64,000 bases of DNA from Nymphaea colorata (taxonomy: Eukaryota > Streptophyta > Magnoliopsida > Nymphaeales > Nymphaeaceae), in NCBI RefSeq assembly GCF_008831285.2, contig NC_045148.1, positions 7,259,001 to 7,323,000 on the forward strand. Direction: 5' to 3'. Position 1 is the stretch's first letter. Each line of letters opens with the position of its first letter. Below the pieces are notes generated by a model. It searched no databases. It had not been told where the DNA came from and saw only the letters and a list, made by a program, of their open reading frames with translations. Positions 1-11,139 of the stretch are shown in pieces. The position numbers and the translations under genes were made by a program.

Positions 1-470
1 AAAGCAGGGGAGCATGCCATGGGAGTTGAAACTCCCTTAGCTCCAAGCATATTTGTTCTTTTGAAAAGCTCGAATATGTATTTCCTTTGAGACAACATTA
101 GCTTATTGTCAATTCTTTTTGCTTCTATGCCCAAAAAGAAATGAAGCTCACCCAGAAAACTCACTTTTGAATTGACAAATAATTTTATGAATATATTTAG
201 GCGAGCTTCCTGTTATGATCATGTCATCCACATATACCAAAACATATAGAAATATTTCTCTTTTACTCAAAATAAAAAGAGATGAATCTGTTTGAGCTCC
301 TTTAAAACCAAGATTTTGGAGGAATAGACTAAGACGGGCAAACCATGCCCTAGGAGCCTGTTTTAAACCATATAAAGCATGTTCAAGCTTGCATACATGA
401 TTTGTGAAAGAATGATTTTGAAATCCGGGTGGTTGAACCATATAAACTTCTTCTGAAATAGATCCATATA
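1..470 (-). pseudogene. copia reverse transcriptase fragment
   Basis: The translation of 441-148 contains YMVQPPGF-like sequence, KLEHALYGLKQAPRAWF and the catalytic motif YVDDMIITGS, all hallmarks of copia reverse transcriptase. YVDD is intact, but the frame stops at 148, so the domain is interrupted before the window edge. Upstream parts of the domain (about 890-470) are visible only in shifted frames. RNase H would lie to the left of the window. Confidence 0.9.
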
Positions 471-1264
471 AGAATGCATTTTGAATATCCAGCTGATGTA
501 TTTTTCATTTGTAACTAATAGAAATAGTCAACACTGTCAGAATTGTAGTAGGCTTCACAACAGGACTGAAGGTTTCAGTATAGTCAATTCCTTCTTTTTG
601 ACTATACCCTTTGGCGATGAGTCTTGCCTTGTATTTTTCCAATGATCCATCTGCCTTTCGCTTGATTTTGAACACCCATTTACATCCTACAATGTGTTTG
701 GCTTCTTTCTTTGGAACAAGTTTCCAAGTATTGTTTCGAATAAGAGCATCATATTCTTCTTGCAGGGCCTTCCTCCAATTTTCATCTTCATATGCTTCTT
801 TGAAACTTGAGGGTTCTTTGTCTTTAAGAAGAGTGGAGACAAGAGTTCTTGGAAGAGGGTGTTTGCTAGAAAAATATGTAGGGAACTCATTGTATTTAGT
901 TAGGTTTGAAGATTCCCACTTGAGTTCTAGTAGTCATAGGATGGACTCGTTCTTGATTTGGTTCATTTTCATTGGATTGGGTGGGCTCCTCATTTCCAAG
1001 AGTTTCAGGTTGAGATTCACTATTTGTTTCAGACTGAAGTAAGGGTTCCTCTGATGTTGTAGAGGTACTAGATGATGGTATTGTAGGGTTTGAGAACTGA
1101 TATTCATGAGGGGAGGTTAAAATAATAGCTTGATTTTGAGTTTCTAGATCTTGAGTTCTAGTTTCTTGAGTATCAATAAAAGGAAATTTTTTCTCATTAA
1201 ATTGGACATGTCTCGAAATATAGATTTTACCGGTTCGTACACTCAAACAATAATATCCTTTATG

Positions 1265-2309
1265 TTAAGGAGCATAGCCCAAGAAAACACATCTTTCAGA
1301 ACGGTAATCTAATTTATTTTTCTCATAAGCTCTTAAACAAGGAAAGCATTCACATCCAAAGATTTTGAGGAAGCCATAATCAGGTTTCTCTTTGAACAAT
1401 TTTTTCAAAGAATAAGCAAAATCAAGAATCTTGGTTGGCATTCGGTTAATCAAATATACAACAATACAAAAACATAGGACCTTAAGTTCTTGGGAATATT
1501 ACCTTCTGCCATTAGAGATAAACCTGTTTCAACAATATGTTTATGTCTCCTTTTAACTGCTCCATTTTGTTCAGGGGTATGAGGACATGATATTCTATGT
1601 CCAATCCCATTATCGACAAGATATGATTGAAGCCCTTGAAATTCTTCTCCTCAGTCTGAGTGAAAATATTTTATCTTGTGCCTAGTGAGATTTTCAGAAA
1701 GTGCCTTGAAAGCTTTGAAAACATGACTGACGTCTATTTTTTTTTCATCAAATAAATCCAAGTATATCTTGAAAGGGCATCCATAAAAATCACATAGTAC
1801 TTAAAACCATTCACACTCTCCACTGGGGCTGGACCCCATACATTAGAATAAATGAGTTCAAGCGGGCGTTTCACCTTATTTGAAATAGCATTAAATGGAA
1901 GTTTATGACTCTTAGCTTTTTGACAAGCTTCATACAAATAATTCAAACAATCATCATAATAAGACAAATCACACTTGTTCAAAACCTTCTTAACAATGGA
2001 AAATGAAGGGTGACCAAGTCTTTTGTGCCACTGCCAAATAGTATGTCTTTCTCCAAGTTGTGCTTCTTTTTTTCTGCTACTAAGATCTATCTTATATAGC
2101 CCATCACTGCTCGTTCCTTGATGAAGAATTTTTCCCGTTCCCTGCTGCTTAACATAACACATATTAGGATGAAACTCAAAATAGACTCCATTATCCTTAG
2201 AAAAACATTGTACAGATAACAAGTTTCTTGTTATTTTGGGCACACGAAGGAGATAATTTAAAACTAAATTTTGAGATGTCTTTGAAGAACCAATATGAAC
2301 AATTCTCAA
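1265..2309 (-). pseudogene. copia integrase region, degenerate
   Basis: The GAG-pre-integrase motif WQWHKRLGHPSFSIVKKVL appears near 2020 and begins the zinc-binding region of integrase. The core follows with LELIYSNVWGPAP near 1850 and FKYYVIFMDALSRYTWIY. In active copia integrases the first catalytic aspartate sits in an 'SDVWGP' context; here it reads SNVWGP, so the first acidic residue of the D,D-35-E triad is lost. After a frame break near 1735, the C-terminal part resumes at 1453 with FLKIFGCECFP and SERCVFLGYAP. The product would be inactive. Confidence 0.88.
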
Positions 2310-2315
2310 ACCTGA

Positions 2316-3388
2316 TCAATCTCTGATTTTTACTGCATCTCCACCTTTGTATTTGGCATGAATGGACAAGTTATTGATATCATTGGTGATGTGATGAGTC
2401 ACACCAGAGTCAGGATACCAATTGTCATCTCCAATCTCTTGATTTAGAGTGCTAGAAGAAACTGCATGATATGCTTGAGGAGGCGTTGTCTCTTTTTCTT
2501 TAAGCAAGTTAGTATATGACCAACAAAACTTTGCAATATGACCAACTTTTCCACATATTTGGCACACAAGACGATCACCTTTGTATTGCTCACTTTTTCG
2601 GACTCCTCCTCTAGATTGGTAGTTGTTTCGACCACGACCTCTGTAGTTGGCTTGCTTATTGTAAACTTGTTTTGAGGCAATATTCGTAGTCGGCATAATA
2701 GATTCAAAAGTTTGAGAATCATTTTTTTTTTAAGTTGACTTCTTGTATGAGAAGAAGCCCATGAAGTTCATTCAAAGAGACAGAGTCCTTTCGAGTTTCC
2801 ATACTGACTTTAAAAGAAAGATATTCACTTGGCAATCCTCTAAGAATTTGAAGAACAAGTTCATCTTCATCAACGGGTTTGGATGCAATGGCTAATTGAT
2901 GAGCAATAGATTTTGCTTTGTTTATATAAACATCCATAGAACTAGACCATTTTTTCAAATCTTGAAATTGTGATTTTAACTGCATTATTCGAGCCCTGGA
3001 GCAACAAATGACTGCCTAAGAGCACTCCAAACCTCTAGAGAGGTTTTTAAAACAATAATTTGGGTATGTATTGCTTTAGATAGAGAGGACTTAATCCAAC
3101 TCAAAAATAACTGATCGTTTCTCAGCCATTCAATATATTCTGAACTAATTTCAGTTGTTCCACATCTAAACATTGACGGAGCAGGTTTGCTTCCATCAAT
3201 ATATCCCATAAGATCATATGAGATCAAAATTGAAGTGAATTGAGATTCTCAAATAAGATAATTTTCAACATTTAACTTGATGGTGAGGAAATGCTGTAAA
3301 TTGCTTGGGTATTGAAGAGAAGAATCAATAAAATTCATACCCCTATCAAAGTTGACTCCCGTATTTGATGATGCTTCTTGATTTGCCA
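2316..3388 (-). pseudogene. copia gag-protease region, frameshifted
   Basis: The gag start is taken at 3388, where the peptide begins MANQEASSNTGVNF. It continues in other frames through LRNDQLFLSWIKSSLS (about 3100) and LRGLPSEYLSFKVSMETR (about 2830), typical copia capsid segments. A CCHC zinc knuckle, CX2CX4HX4C (CQICGKVGHIAKFC), lies at 2523-2564 and would bind packaged RNA. It is followed by the aspartic-protease motif WYPDSG at about 2403-2420. An ancestral single frame is inferred; frame changes near 3235, 2985 and 2720 and a stop just below 2316 break it now. Confidence 0.88.
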
Positions 3389-3451
3389 TGAGAATGAAAA
3401 GCGACAACACAAGATGTAATCCATAGGATCTAGCAGCAACACTAACAAGGA

Positions 3452-3469
3452 CCAGTGGCTCTGATACCA
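3452..3469 (-). promoter_or_regulatory. tRNA-Met primer binding site
   Basis: The minus strand reads TGGTATCAGAGCCACTGG directly after the LTR end. TGGTATCAGAGC is the standard plant copia primer site complementary to the 3' end of initiator tRNA-Met, where minus-strand DNA synthesis starts. It fixes the orientation of the element and one LTR border. Confidence 0.92.
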
Positions 3470-3590
3470 TGTAAGAAATCAAAATGAAGAAATAATTAAA
3501 GGGACATGAATTTTTAAAGTGGTTCAGCCAATGGGCCTACGTCCACTGCTCTATCATTTCTTGCTTGCATTTCTTTGATGGAGAGGCTCA

Positions 3591-3598
3591 TTTATATA
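3591..3598 (-). promoter_or_regulatory. LTR TATA box
   Basis: The minus strand reads CTATATAAATGAGCC, a good plant TATA box, inside the LTR. Transcription would start about 30 bp further along the minus strand, near 3560, placing the 24-bp repeat array just upstream in U3. Confidence 0.6.
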
Positions 3599-3634
3599 GA
3601 GGAGTTACATAAGAGGTCTCTAGTTCCCAAGATG

Positions 3635-3850
3635 CATGAATTTTCATCTTTTAACATACATGACTTTTCATCTCTCAAGAGACATGATTTTTCATCTCTC
3701 AAGAGACATGTCTTTTCATCTCCTAAGAGACATGACTTTTTATCTCCCAACAGACATGACTTTTCATTTCCTAATATACATGACTTTGCATCCTCCAACA
3801 GACATGACTTTTCATCTCTCAAGAGAGATGACTTTTCATCTCCCAAGTAA
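3635..3850 (-). repeat. nine-copy 24-bp tandem repeat in LTR U3
   Basis: Nine consecutive units of exactly 24 bp start at 3635, 3659, 3683, 3707, 3731, 3755, 3779, 3803 and 3827. The plus-strand consensus begins CATGACTTTTCATCTC and ends TCAAGAGA. Since 24 is a multiple of 3, both strands show repetitive open frames, which are not genes. The array lies about 37-260 bp upstream of the LTR TATA box, where repeated enhancer boxes occur in stress-responsive copia elements such as tobacco Tnt1 and Tto1. An enhancer role here is inferred. Confidence 0.95.
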
Positions 3851-3886
3851 TTCACATTGAGAGCCTTCTTGGTGTTACTGTTAACA

Positions 3887-4110
3887 TGACACACCAAACT
3901 CTTTGCACCAAGTCTATAAAAGATGGTAAAGAAGAATACCGATAGGAAAATGAGTTATTAGGTCTATAGGAACTATGAAACTTATTATGCATCATTATGC
4001 TTATTGCCAACAAGGCAACTAAATATCAACCATTAGCAACCCTCTAAGATGCAATATGAAAATGTCAAATTGACATAGACAAGAAAGCTTAAGTACTTTT
4101 ACTGAATGTA
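3887..4110. repeat. flank between copia LTR and array, part of a local direct duplication
   Basis: No gene is seen. A segment beginning 'ctctttgcacca' and running through 'tataaaagatgg' and 'gagttattagg'-like sequence occurs at about 3899-3985 and again at about 4170-4262, an imperfect direct duplication about 270 bp apart. Confidence 0.5.
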
Positions 4111-5897
4111 TATACTATTTGATGACCCTCTACAAAGTAAATTGGCTGAAAGGCTAATTGTAGTAAGAAAGACAAAACTCTTTGCACCATGTATATAAAA
4201 GATGGAAAATAAGAACATGCATAGGAAAAAAAGTTATTAGGAACATAGGACCTACAAAACTCCTATTTGATGAGCCAATGAATTGGCTGAAAAGTAAATT
4301 CCAATAAGAAACACAAAAAGGGCTGCTGATTGGTATGAAGTGAGCAATGAAACATCAATGACAATCCCAAATTATTTTTTACCTGAAGATTTCCTACACA
4401 CCCTTGTGACAAAGAGAATTGCTCTTTGTACATAAGCAAAATGCCTTTCAGTTATTGGAGGAAAGATGAGAATATATCAAAAGACCGTCCTTGAAACAAC
4501 AAAACCCCCTTTCCTACAACAAAAAAAGCAATGAGAGAAAGCAAATAAGAGAGAGAGAGAGAGCGAGAGAGAGAGAGAGGGGTGAGCAGGAGAGGTATAG
4601 CATAAAACAATGAACCCGAGAGATCGAGTGAGAATCAAGAGAGAAAAGAGACACCTGAGAGAGAAAGTGGGAGAATATCATTTTTTTTCTCACATGGTTA
4701 TAATGCTTATAGATAAGAGATAGAATAAGGGAGAGATGACTGCAAGAAAAAGAGGAGTATCTGTGAGGCAGCATAAGGTAGTGGAGGCAAGCAGATGGCT
4801 GGCAACAAAGACAAAGGCTGCCGTAAGGGAAGGGAAGAGGATTTGGGGTTAGGGAGGGCTGTGACAAAGGTCTTTGATAGGTGAAGAGTTAGTTGTTGTA
4901 TGAAATGGTGACCACAGGGAAAGGAGGCTGCAAACAAGGAACAATCTCGTCTTAGACGACCCTCTCCTTCTAGTGTTGCCATGGCTGCTTATCATCTTTC
5001 TGGTCATCAACATTCCCTCTTATGTGGTTTCAGATTTCAATTGAAAATATATTTGATAATCAAAGGTTAAAATCTGATTGTTTTCAAAGTAGAATGAGAA
5101 TTATGAACATGACTATAATTGAGTTGCCATAAGTGAATGAGATAAATTAATTAAATAGATCTGCCATTCCACGATGCACTTGTTAATCACTTTGTTTCTG
5201 ATTAGAAATGACATTGTGTATTTTTGGATTGATGAAAATTTTACATCCGAAATTGTGTCAGTGATACCTCTTTCTTGGCCTGAATTTTCCATTCCCTTTG
5301 GTAGATATAGATTAATTGTTTGCCACTTTTGAATCTTCTCAATATATATTGACAAGTTGTTAAATTTATGGTTTCTAATGTTATATTAAATTGTAGGAAC
5401 TATGTGTGCGGTTATGAAGGTGAACTTTTTTTTACAAGTTTACCTTATCAACATCCTTTACTTCACATTACTTTGTTAAATTTTAACATGTTTTTGCTAA
5501 AATATATAGTAACTTGTATGAAATTTTCACTCTCCTGCTTATATAATTTTGAAAAATGATGAAAGCTGTAGTGATGAGCCACCAATATAGATAATCATAG
5601 TGATAACTGATAATAAAACACTGAAAAGAATTCCTTATGATGTCACCTAATGTTAGTATATTAGTAGTAAAAAAAAAACATCACCATGATATACCTATAC
5701 AGAAGAAATGATCACTATTATAGGATTCTTTTGTAGAGCATTACAACTGCTTACATCCCACATCACATTTCTAACATTTTCGTGGAGTGCATATTATTCA
5801 ACATAACTAAATATTCAACACTAACAGACATTGATAACAACATCGACTTATTAACTTTGGAGTATTTTCTTTTGATAGCAATTAGTGCTTATAATAT
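4110..5897. other. 3' flank of the unit 1 M-type OMT, no recognised gene
   Basis: The sequence is conserved with about 35041-36778 and 53160-54327. It includes a GA-rich stretch (4550-4720) and an open region on the minus strand near 4700-4980. None of the open frames keeps the same protein across the three copies, so I do not call a gene. Confidence 0.6.
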
Positions 5898-6160
5898 TTA
5901 ATTGAGAAATGTTTCAATCAGTGATGGAAGAGAATTGTGGAGGGAGATGATGTTGCAAGGGTTAAACCCTCCAACCTTGAGAAGCTTCCTCCATTCTGCC
6001 TCTATCATCTCCTTCCTTCGCAAACTGTATATGATCATTGCCACATCCAACACCATTCTAATGTCTTTCCATGCATCTTCATTGGCTTCACATTGCAATA
6101 CAACTTCCACTAATATAACCTTCCCAGTCACATTGTTTCAATATCATTACGCAGTGGCTT

Positions 6161-7195
6161 TCTCCATGAAGTGGTTTTTGTTCTTAACTTAAGGCAAGAT
6201 TTCTCAAAAATTAAGCATAGGCACCAGAACAAGTATCCGACGTATCCAGTCCGACTCAGGCCTTGGCCCGGGCCCAAAAATAGGGTGTCTGGTTGGCGCA
6301 ACTCAGCTCTTATATATATAATGCCAGGCCAGGCTGGCATGATGCCCAGCCTTACTCAGGATTAAGACAAATGATAGAAAAGGAGAAATTAAATGATTCA
6401 GAATGTGTTGGTGAGGTGCAATGTTATATAAAATTTGTCCCATACAGTCACCCATGTCGTGTTTTCTAAGATAGGTTGATGTTATCGTCACATTGTGACA
6501 CGGAATGCATAAATTCATTAGAAATTAAAGTTGTTCAACAACTTAGAAAGTAAAAGTACTCTCCTTTAGGGAAGCAAAATAAACTTGGGTTTCTAATAGA
6601 GCAGGGAATGGATAATTTCAAAGTAAGTCTTTTCTCGCTAGCTTTTATTTCCTTATCAAAAAAGGAGTATGCATCGGCTTGTTAACGTTTATTGCTAACC
6701 GATGAGGCTATAGACGGCCAGATCTTTCAAGTGGGACCATATTGTTGACATTAAATGTCTAAACTTATGATTTTTTCTTGTGAGATCATTAATATTATTT
6801 CTTTCAAGACATCACATATCAATATATGCCAGAGCTTAAATGCCTCTCGCCCAAGAACACCTCACATGCTCACTTGCATGTGAGATCCAATATTATATCA
6901 CAGCTTGTAAGGTTAATTATATGTGTGTATATATATATATATATATAAAAGAGAGTGTTTCATTTTTTAGACTATTTACAAGCTGTTGTTATGCAGATTC
7001 TACTGGATTGCGGGGAAATATGTACTTCCAACTTGGAACCTTTATACTAGGGGCAAAGCTAGAAATTTTTTCATACGAGTGTGAGATGATATCATTAAAA
7101 ATCTTTGCCGGTGCCGAAATATGTTCCCTAAAGTTTCAAAAGGTGTCAAATAAAAAGTTTTTGTAAGTTATAACATACAAATTTCAAGAGAGGCT
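6161..7195. other. intron of the unit 1 M pseudogene, left part
   Basis: No gene is seen. A GC-rich patch (6210-6350) contains palindromic pieces such as GCCAGGCCAGGCTGGC, and there is a short (TA)n run at 6928-6948. At about 7049-7150 'aggggcaaagctagaaatttttt' (shortened: aggggcaaagctag) resembles the hAT MITE found in exon 1 of the same pseudogene, in opposite orientation and degraded. Confidence 0.4.
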
Positions 7196-7199
7196 GCTG

Positions 7200-7665
7200 A
7201 TCATTATTTGGTTGTGCAGCAAACGTCGAGTGGTGGTGGTTTCCAGTTTCTTCAGCATGGTCTCATGAGCCTACAATAAGGCAACAGCTTCGGTGTACTG
7301 CATGGAGGGAGGCCTTGTGAACATGGAGGTGACAAATGCCTTATAGCCACTACCTACGCCATTTTAATAAGCAAAACACTTTGTTTTTCACATTCTCTTG
7401 ATTCATGAGCAAAGGCAGAGCAATAAGAGCAACTCGTACATTTTTGGAAGTCTCCAAGCCAACAACTAACCAATAACTTCTTTTGAGAGAGTTTCAGTGA
7501 TCCATCCCCTCAAAAGACAATCAAATTTTTTCCATTCAACAAAATCAACATTCTCAACTAAATCATTATTTCTTGTTAATAATGATTTCAGCAGGCTTGG
7601 GATGGTTCCCTTTAATAAAACCATGCACATTATGACTTTCAAACAGGCCAAGAAGCTGAGTCTTC
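7200..7665 (-). mobile_element. decayed Ty1/copia gag remnant in intron
   Basis: Read in mixed frames on the minus strand, the order matches a copia capsid: LFESHNVHGFIKGNHPKPA (about 7655-7590), VEWKKFDCLLRGWITETLS (about 7540-7480), VVGLETSKNV-like and FAHESRE (about 7450-7395), then SGYKAFVTSMFTRPPSMQYT (about 7345-7290) and AHETMLKKLE. Several frameshifts and stops are present. The pattern 'short helix, WI..TLS, SGY..FVT..., HE' is typical of this gag family. It is a fossil within the intron. Confidence 0.7.
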
Positions 7666-8009
7666 TTTAGCTTCCCTATTAGCTTCCGTGCTCTGGTTGA
7701 TTCTTCCTTAGAAGATGGATGCCTTCTTTAGGAAATTGGTTCTTAAGATCATACATAAATTTCTGGTGAACGATCATACATAAATTTCTGCGTATGGTTT
7801 CACAGGCAATTTTATATTGGTTCCAACTTTAAATCTTCTAAGAATTGGTATGACTGCTTCGTGATTCTGATACTCGGGCTATTTCCAATTGCTACTTTCT
7901 TAACTGTGCATTATTAGCCTATGATCAAACCTGGAATGTTGACTCTGAATCTTTGCTTGTTGGAAACTTTTAGTCAGTATTGGAAAATGCTGATAATATA
8001 AGGACAGTC

Positions 8010-8185
8010 CAGGGGTGGAGCCAGCAAATGCTCATTAAAGCACACTAGGTATAAATTTTAAACAACACCAATATGTAAATGAGAAAATTTGTTCAAAAAT
8101 ATCAACATAAAAAAAATGAATTTTGGGGGCTCCCTACGGGTAATTGCCCATATGTAGCCCACACCTGACCTCCGCCCCTACGAAA
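8010..8185. mobile_element. possible small GGGGCGGAGC-type MITE
   Basis: The segment begins 'aggggtggagccagc' and ends 'cctccgcccctac', so its ends are imperfect inverted repeats of the GGGGYGGAGC type seen in the MITE at 10945-11139. The interior is AT-rich. No clear target duplication is visible. Confidence 0.4.
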
Positions 8186-8532
8186 GTCATTTGCTAATAT
8201 AATTCTTGCATCAAATTGATCATGTCAAAATCGGATGCCAACTGGATTCAAATTATGAATTCATATGTGAATGCAAATTCAAATCTAAATATGTGGATAT
8301 TTGACAAAACAGACCTGGCAAAAAAGTACATCTGATTCGAGTCTAATTCATTGACATCCCGGATAAGGATCGAGCTGCTTTAGGCAATATGCCTTGTGTC
8401 ATTCTCCTCTAGCAGCAAAGATTTTTCTGTGGCAAAATTAAAGCATACAAATAGATAAAAAATGTTGATAAGAATGCCATTTGCAAATTACTCAACAAGT
8501 CAAACTAAGCATGCATTATCATTGAATTTTTA

Positions 8533-9650
8533 CTAATTAACTTTCCACAAGTACAATAAGGAAACAAATAGATGCAAGCAGACCATAACTAGATCTCCAG
8601 CCCTAAAACTCAAAGGACTATGTTTACAAGACGTATGATTAAGCAACATAACTTTCTTTGAGTTTATGCTAATTGACTTGAAAGTCTTTTTCATGTACAC
8701 AATGTCAGCCATTGCAAGAGCCGAGAGTTTGACATTAGCAAGCTGAACAAAGACAACATGTACTGCACCATAAGCCACTTGAAGTGGGTTCATACCCATT
8801 GGCCTATTTGCTTGACCATTTGTTCGCGAGCATTACTAAATAGGAGTTAGGTTTTGAGCAATACTTGCAAGGAACACCAAAGGTGCCTTAAGAACATATA
8901 TGAAGTGATGGATTGGTAAACTATGGAAATAAAACACTTAGTTTGTCCAAGGCTGCATTAGAAGGTGTGTAGTGTAAGAGCCTCAGTTTATTTCTTAGTA
9001 GCATGGATCTTAAATCCATACTACATGTAAAAAACCATGAATTTAAGATCAAATGAAGAGAAGAAGAGGGGGGAGGGGGTGTCCAACCTTAACTCCATGG
9101 ATCTGAGTTCTCAGATCACTGCAGGGGTCGAACAAAACACACTGTTACTTGAATGAACACAAGACAATGAATAATGCTTAAGTTGTTCGTCTACAACAAA
9201 TAAAAGATAAGCCATTTGAGAGGATTCACCAATCACTACAAAATTGAGTTGATGCCTCTGTCTATGTTTGACAGAACTAACATAAAGTTCATGAAGTCAT
9301 GTTTACCAAGGGCGATTGGAGACTGATAATAGATTTATCCAATCACACTTTTTGTTTAGTGTATTGAGAGAACTTGCCATGTAAGCCAATTAGAGCCTAA
9401 TGATGGAATGTATAATCTAACACTTTGTTTGGTGCGTCATGAAAAAACGACAACTATTGACAAACTAATTATTGTCGTTGTAGTCTTGGCCAAAAGTAGT
9501 GTTCACCTAGCAAAGCAAAAGTTTTATTTTGGCCAACATGTCCTTGTAAACCATTATTCTATAGTTTAGTAATTAAGGCAAACTATGAAGAGGAGTTGGA
9601 TATAGACAATTTATATGTTCTTGCAAAATAAAAAGCCTATCATAAAAAAT
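8533..9650 (-). mobile_element. decayed Ty3/gypsy integrase remnant in intron
   Basis: In broken minus-strand frames the order is that of a gypsy integrase. The zinc-binding part GHVGQNKTFALLGEHYFWP is at about 9546-9490. The core start, DRGINSI followed by VVIGESSQMAYLLFVV in another frame, is at about 9270-9200. The C-terminal part MGMNPLQVAYG ... LANVKL ... FRAGDLVMVCLH is at 8799-8560. Frameshifts and stops occur throughout. Gypsy rather than copia is supported by the GxFG..KT..LL..HYYWP-like motif and the TGM.PF..VYG-like motif. Confidence 0.75.
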
Positions 9651-10944
9651 ATAATTCAATTAATAATTGTATGCAGTTTGGGATTTTAAAATACATGGAT
9701 GAACCCCATATGTCTCCAAATCCAGTCTAGGAAGGTATATGTCTTCACCATGACTTTGATGTCATAGCAATAAGGACACTATTTTTGCAATTAAGGGCAT
9801 CAACCACTTCATTCAATCTTGTGGTGCATATAATAGTGGTATTTTGGTGTGATTTATAATAATTGTTATAAATAAAAAAAGGAGAGGAAGAATAAGGAAA
9901 TTAAGAAGAAGATGAACTATTAAGTTTTTCATAACCCCTTTTTGTCGTTCTAAAAATTTTCTTTTTTAACATTAATTGGAATATTTTGGTCATTACACAC
10001 CTCTATGCACAATTTGTGCACAAGAGTATGCACATAACTAGCTTTAGATATAAAAATTTTGTATGATTGTGGACGTGCTAACCTAAACTTTAGCTTGCTA
10101 AATAAGTAAAAAAGGATAGAAAAAAGAAGCAATTAGGAACTGAAACCATATGGTGCATAGAAGTGACTGCCATTTGGCATAATCTCCTTAAATCTGAGTT
10201 TGTTGTTTGCGTGTGGGATTATTCGTGAGTTGTTGTGGCTAGTTTTCTTCCCTTCAAAGCCTTCATGGCAATCTGTACTGTTTTTCCTACATAAAAGATT
10301 GGATGTGGGACAGAGCTAATGCACCGCAGAATGCAGCAAAACCCTGAAACCATATCCTACCATTTAATTTGCAAACATGTTCAGCACACAGTTACAGAAA
10401 GTCTGGATATTTTTGTACGATATTCATCCTAATCTCACTACTCACTAGACCAGAGTTGGTGGCAGGAATTTACAAGAAGAATTAAGTGTTGTGCATGGAC
10501 TTAAACTCCCAGGTGTTGAAGTACCATGAGGACTCACATTCATGAAGACTGCATCAGCCTTGGGAATCTCCACAAGCATGTCACCACCCACATGAGTAAC
10601 TCCCTGGTAGTTTGGTGCAGTAGCCACAACAATGGGAAGGTCCAGGTTGATCCCTTTCATGTGTGGGTAGGTCTTCACTATCACTGCAATGGCTTCTCCA
10701 ATGCCGCCACCGACATCGACAAGCGAGCCAAACCTACTGAACCCATGCTCATACTCTACCATGACTGCCTTCAACATATGATTGTGCTGGTACAAACCAT
10801 AGCTGAATTGAATTGCTGGTTAAATTCAGGGCTGCGGGTCACTTCCGGCACCATTTTCATCACCAATCCGTGGATCATGCTGCGCAAACACATGTCCTCA
10901 CTAACAGCCTCATGATGCAGAAGAGGAAGCTGATATCTGGCAAG

Positions 10945-11139
10945 CAGGGAGGAGCTAGGGGGGCACGCAGGGGCATTGGCCCCTACTCAAAAAAAAATTA
11001 AAAGAAAATTTACATGTAAATTTAATAAAATTTCATTTGTCTTATATAAATATTTTGAAAAAATGATATTTCGGTTCCTCTCAAAATTTAGAAAATTTAA
11101 TCGGGTTTCTCCTTATGAAAAATTTTTGGCTCCGCCCTA
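10945..11139. mobile_element. hAT-type MITE inside OMT exon 1 (unit 1 M pseudogene)
   Basis: A 195-bp AT-rich insert begins CAGGGAGGAGCTAG and ends GGCTCCGCCCTA, imperfect inverted ends of the common plant hAT type. It is flanked by an imperfect 8-bp target duplication, ctggcaag (10937-10944) and ccggtaag (11140-11147). The intact unit 4 gene has an empty site with continuous coding sequence here. A partly deleted copy sits at the identical site in unit 3 (44500-44660), and a related copy lies at about 60610-60800. Confidence 0.8.

Larger units (their letters stand above)
1..3886 (-). mobile_element. Ty1/copia LTR retrotransposon, 5' LTR to reverse transcriptase, decayed, cut by window edge
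   Basis: Read on the minus strand, the order is LTR (3886-3470), tRNA-Met primer site, gag with CCHC zinc knuckle, protease, integrase, reverse transcriptase. Integrase before reverse transcriptase is diagnostic of Ty1/copia. The element runs off the left edge, so RNase H and the 3' LTR are not visible. The reading frame is broken several times: gag is split over at least three frames, a stop follows the protease, and integrase is split near 1735 and 1455. It is therefore not autonomous. It sits immediately outside the left end of the OMT array. Copia identity is sure; I do not assign a lineage. Confidence 0.93.
3470..3886 (-). repeat. 5' LTR of the copia element
   Basis: On the plus strand the LTR begins TGTAAG directly next to the primer site and ends TTAACA, giving short imperfect inverted ends of the TG...CA type over about 417 bp. 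The right border is chosen from these inverted ends and could move by a few bases. A minus-strand TATA box lies inside, and nine 24-bp repeats lie upstream of it in U3. The second LTR is outside the window, so LTR identity (age) cannot be measured. Confidence 0.75.

Noticed and set aside
3635-3850. CRISPR-like regularly spaced repeats
   Set aside because: The units are directly adjacent without spacers, inside a plant LTR. This is a simple tandem repeat.
3575-3897. Repetitive open frames on both strands over the 24-bp repeats
   Set aside because: The unit length is a multiple of three, so every frame stays open. They lie in an LTR U3 region and encode only low-complexity repeats.
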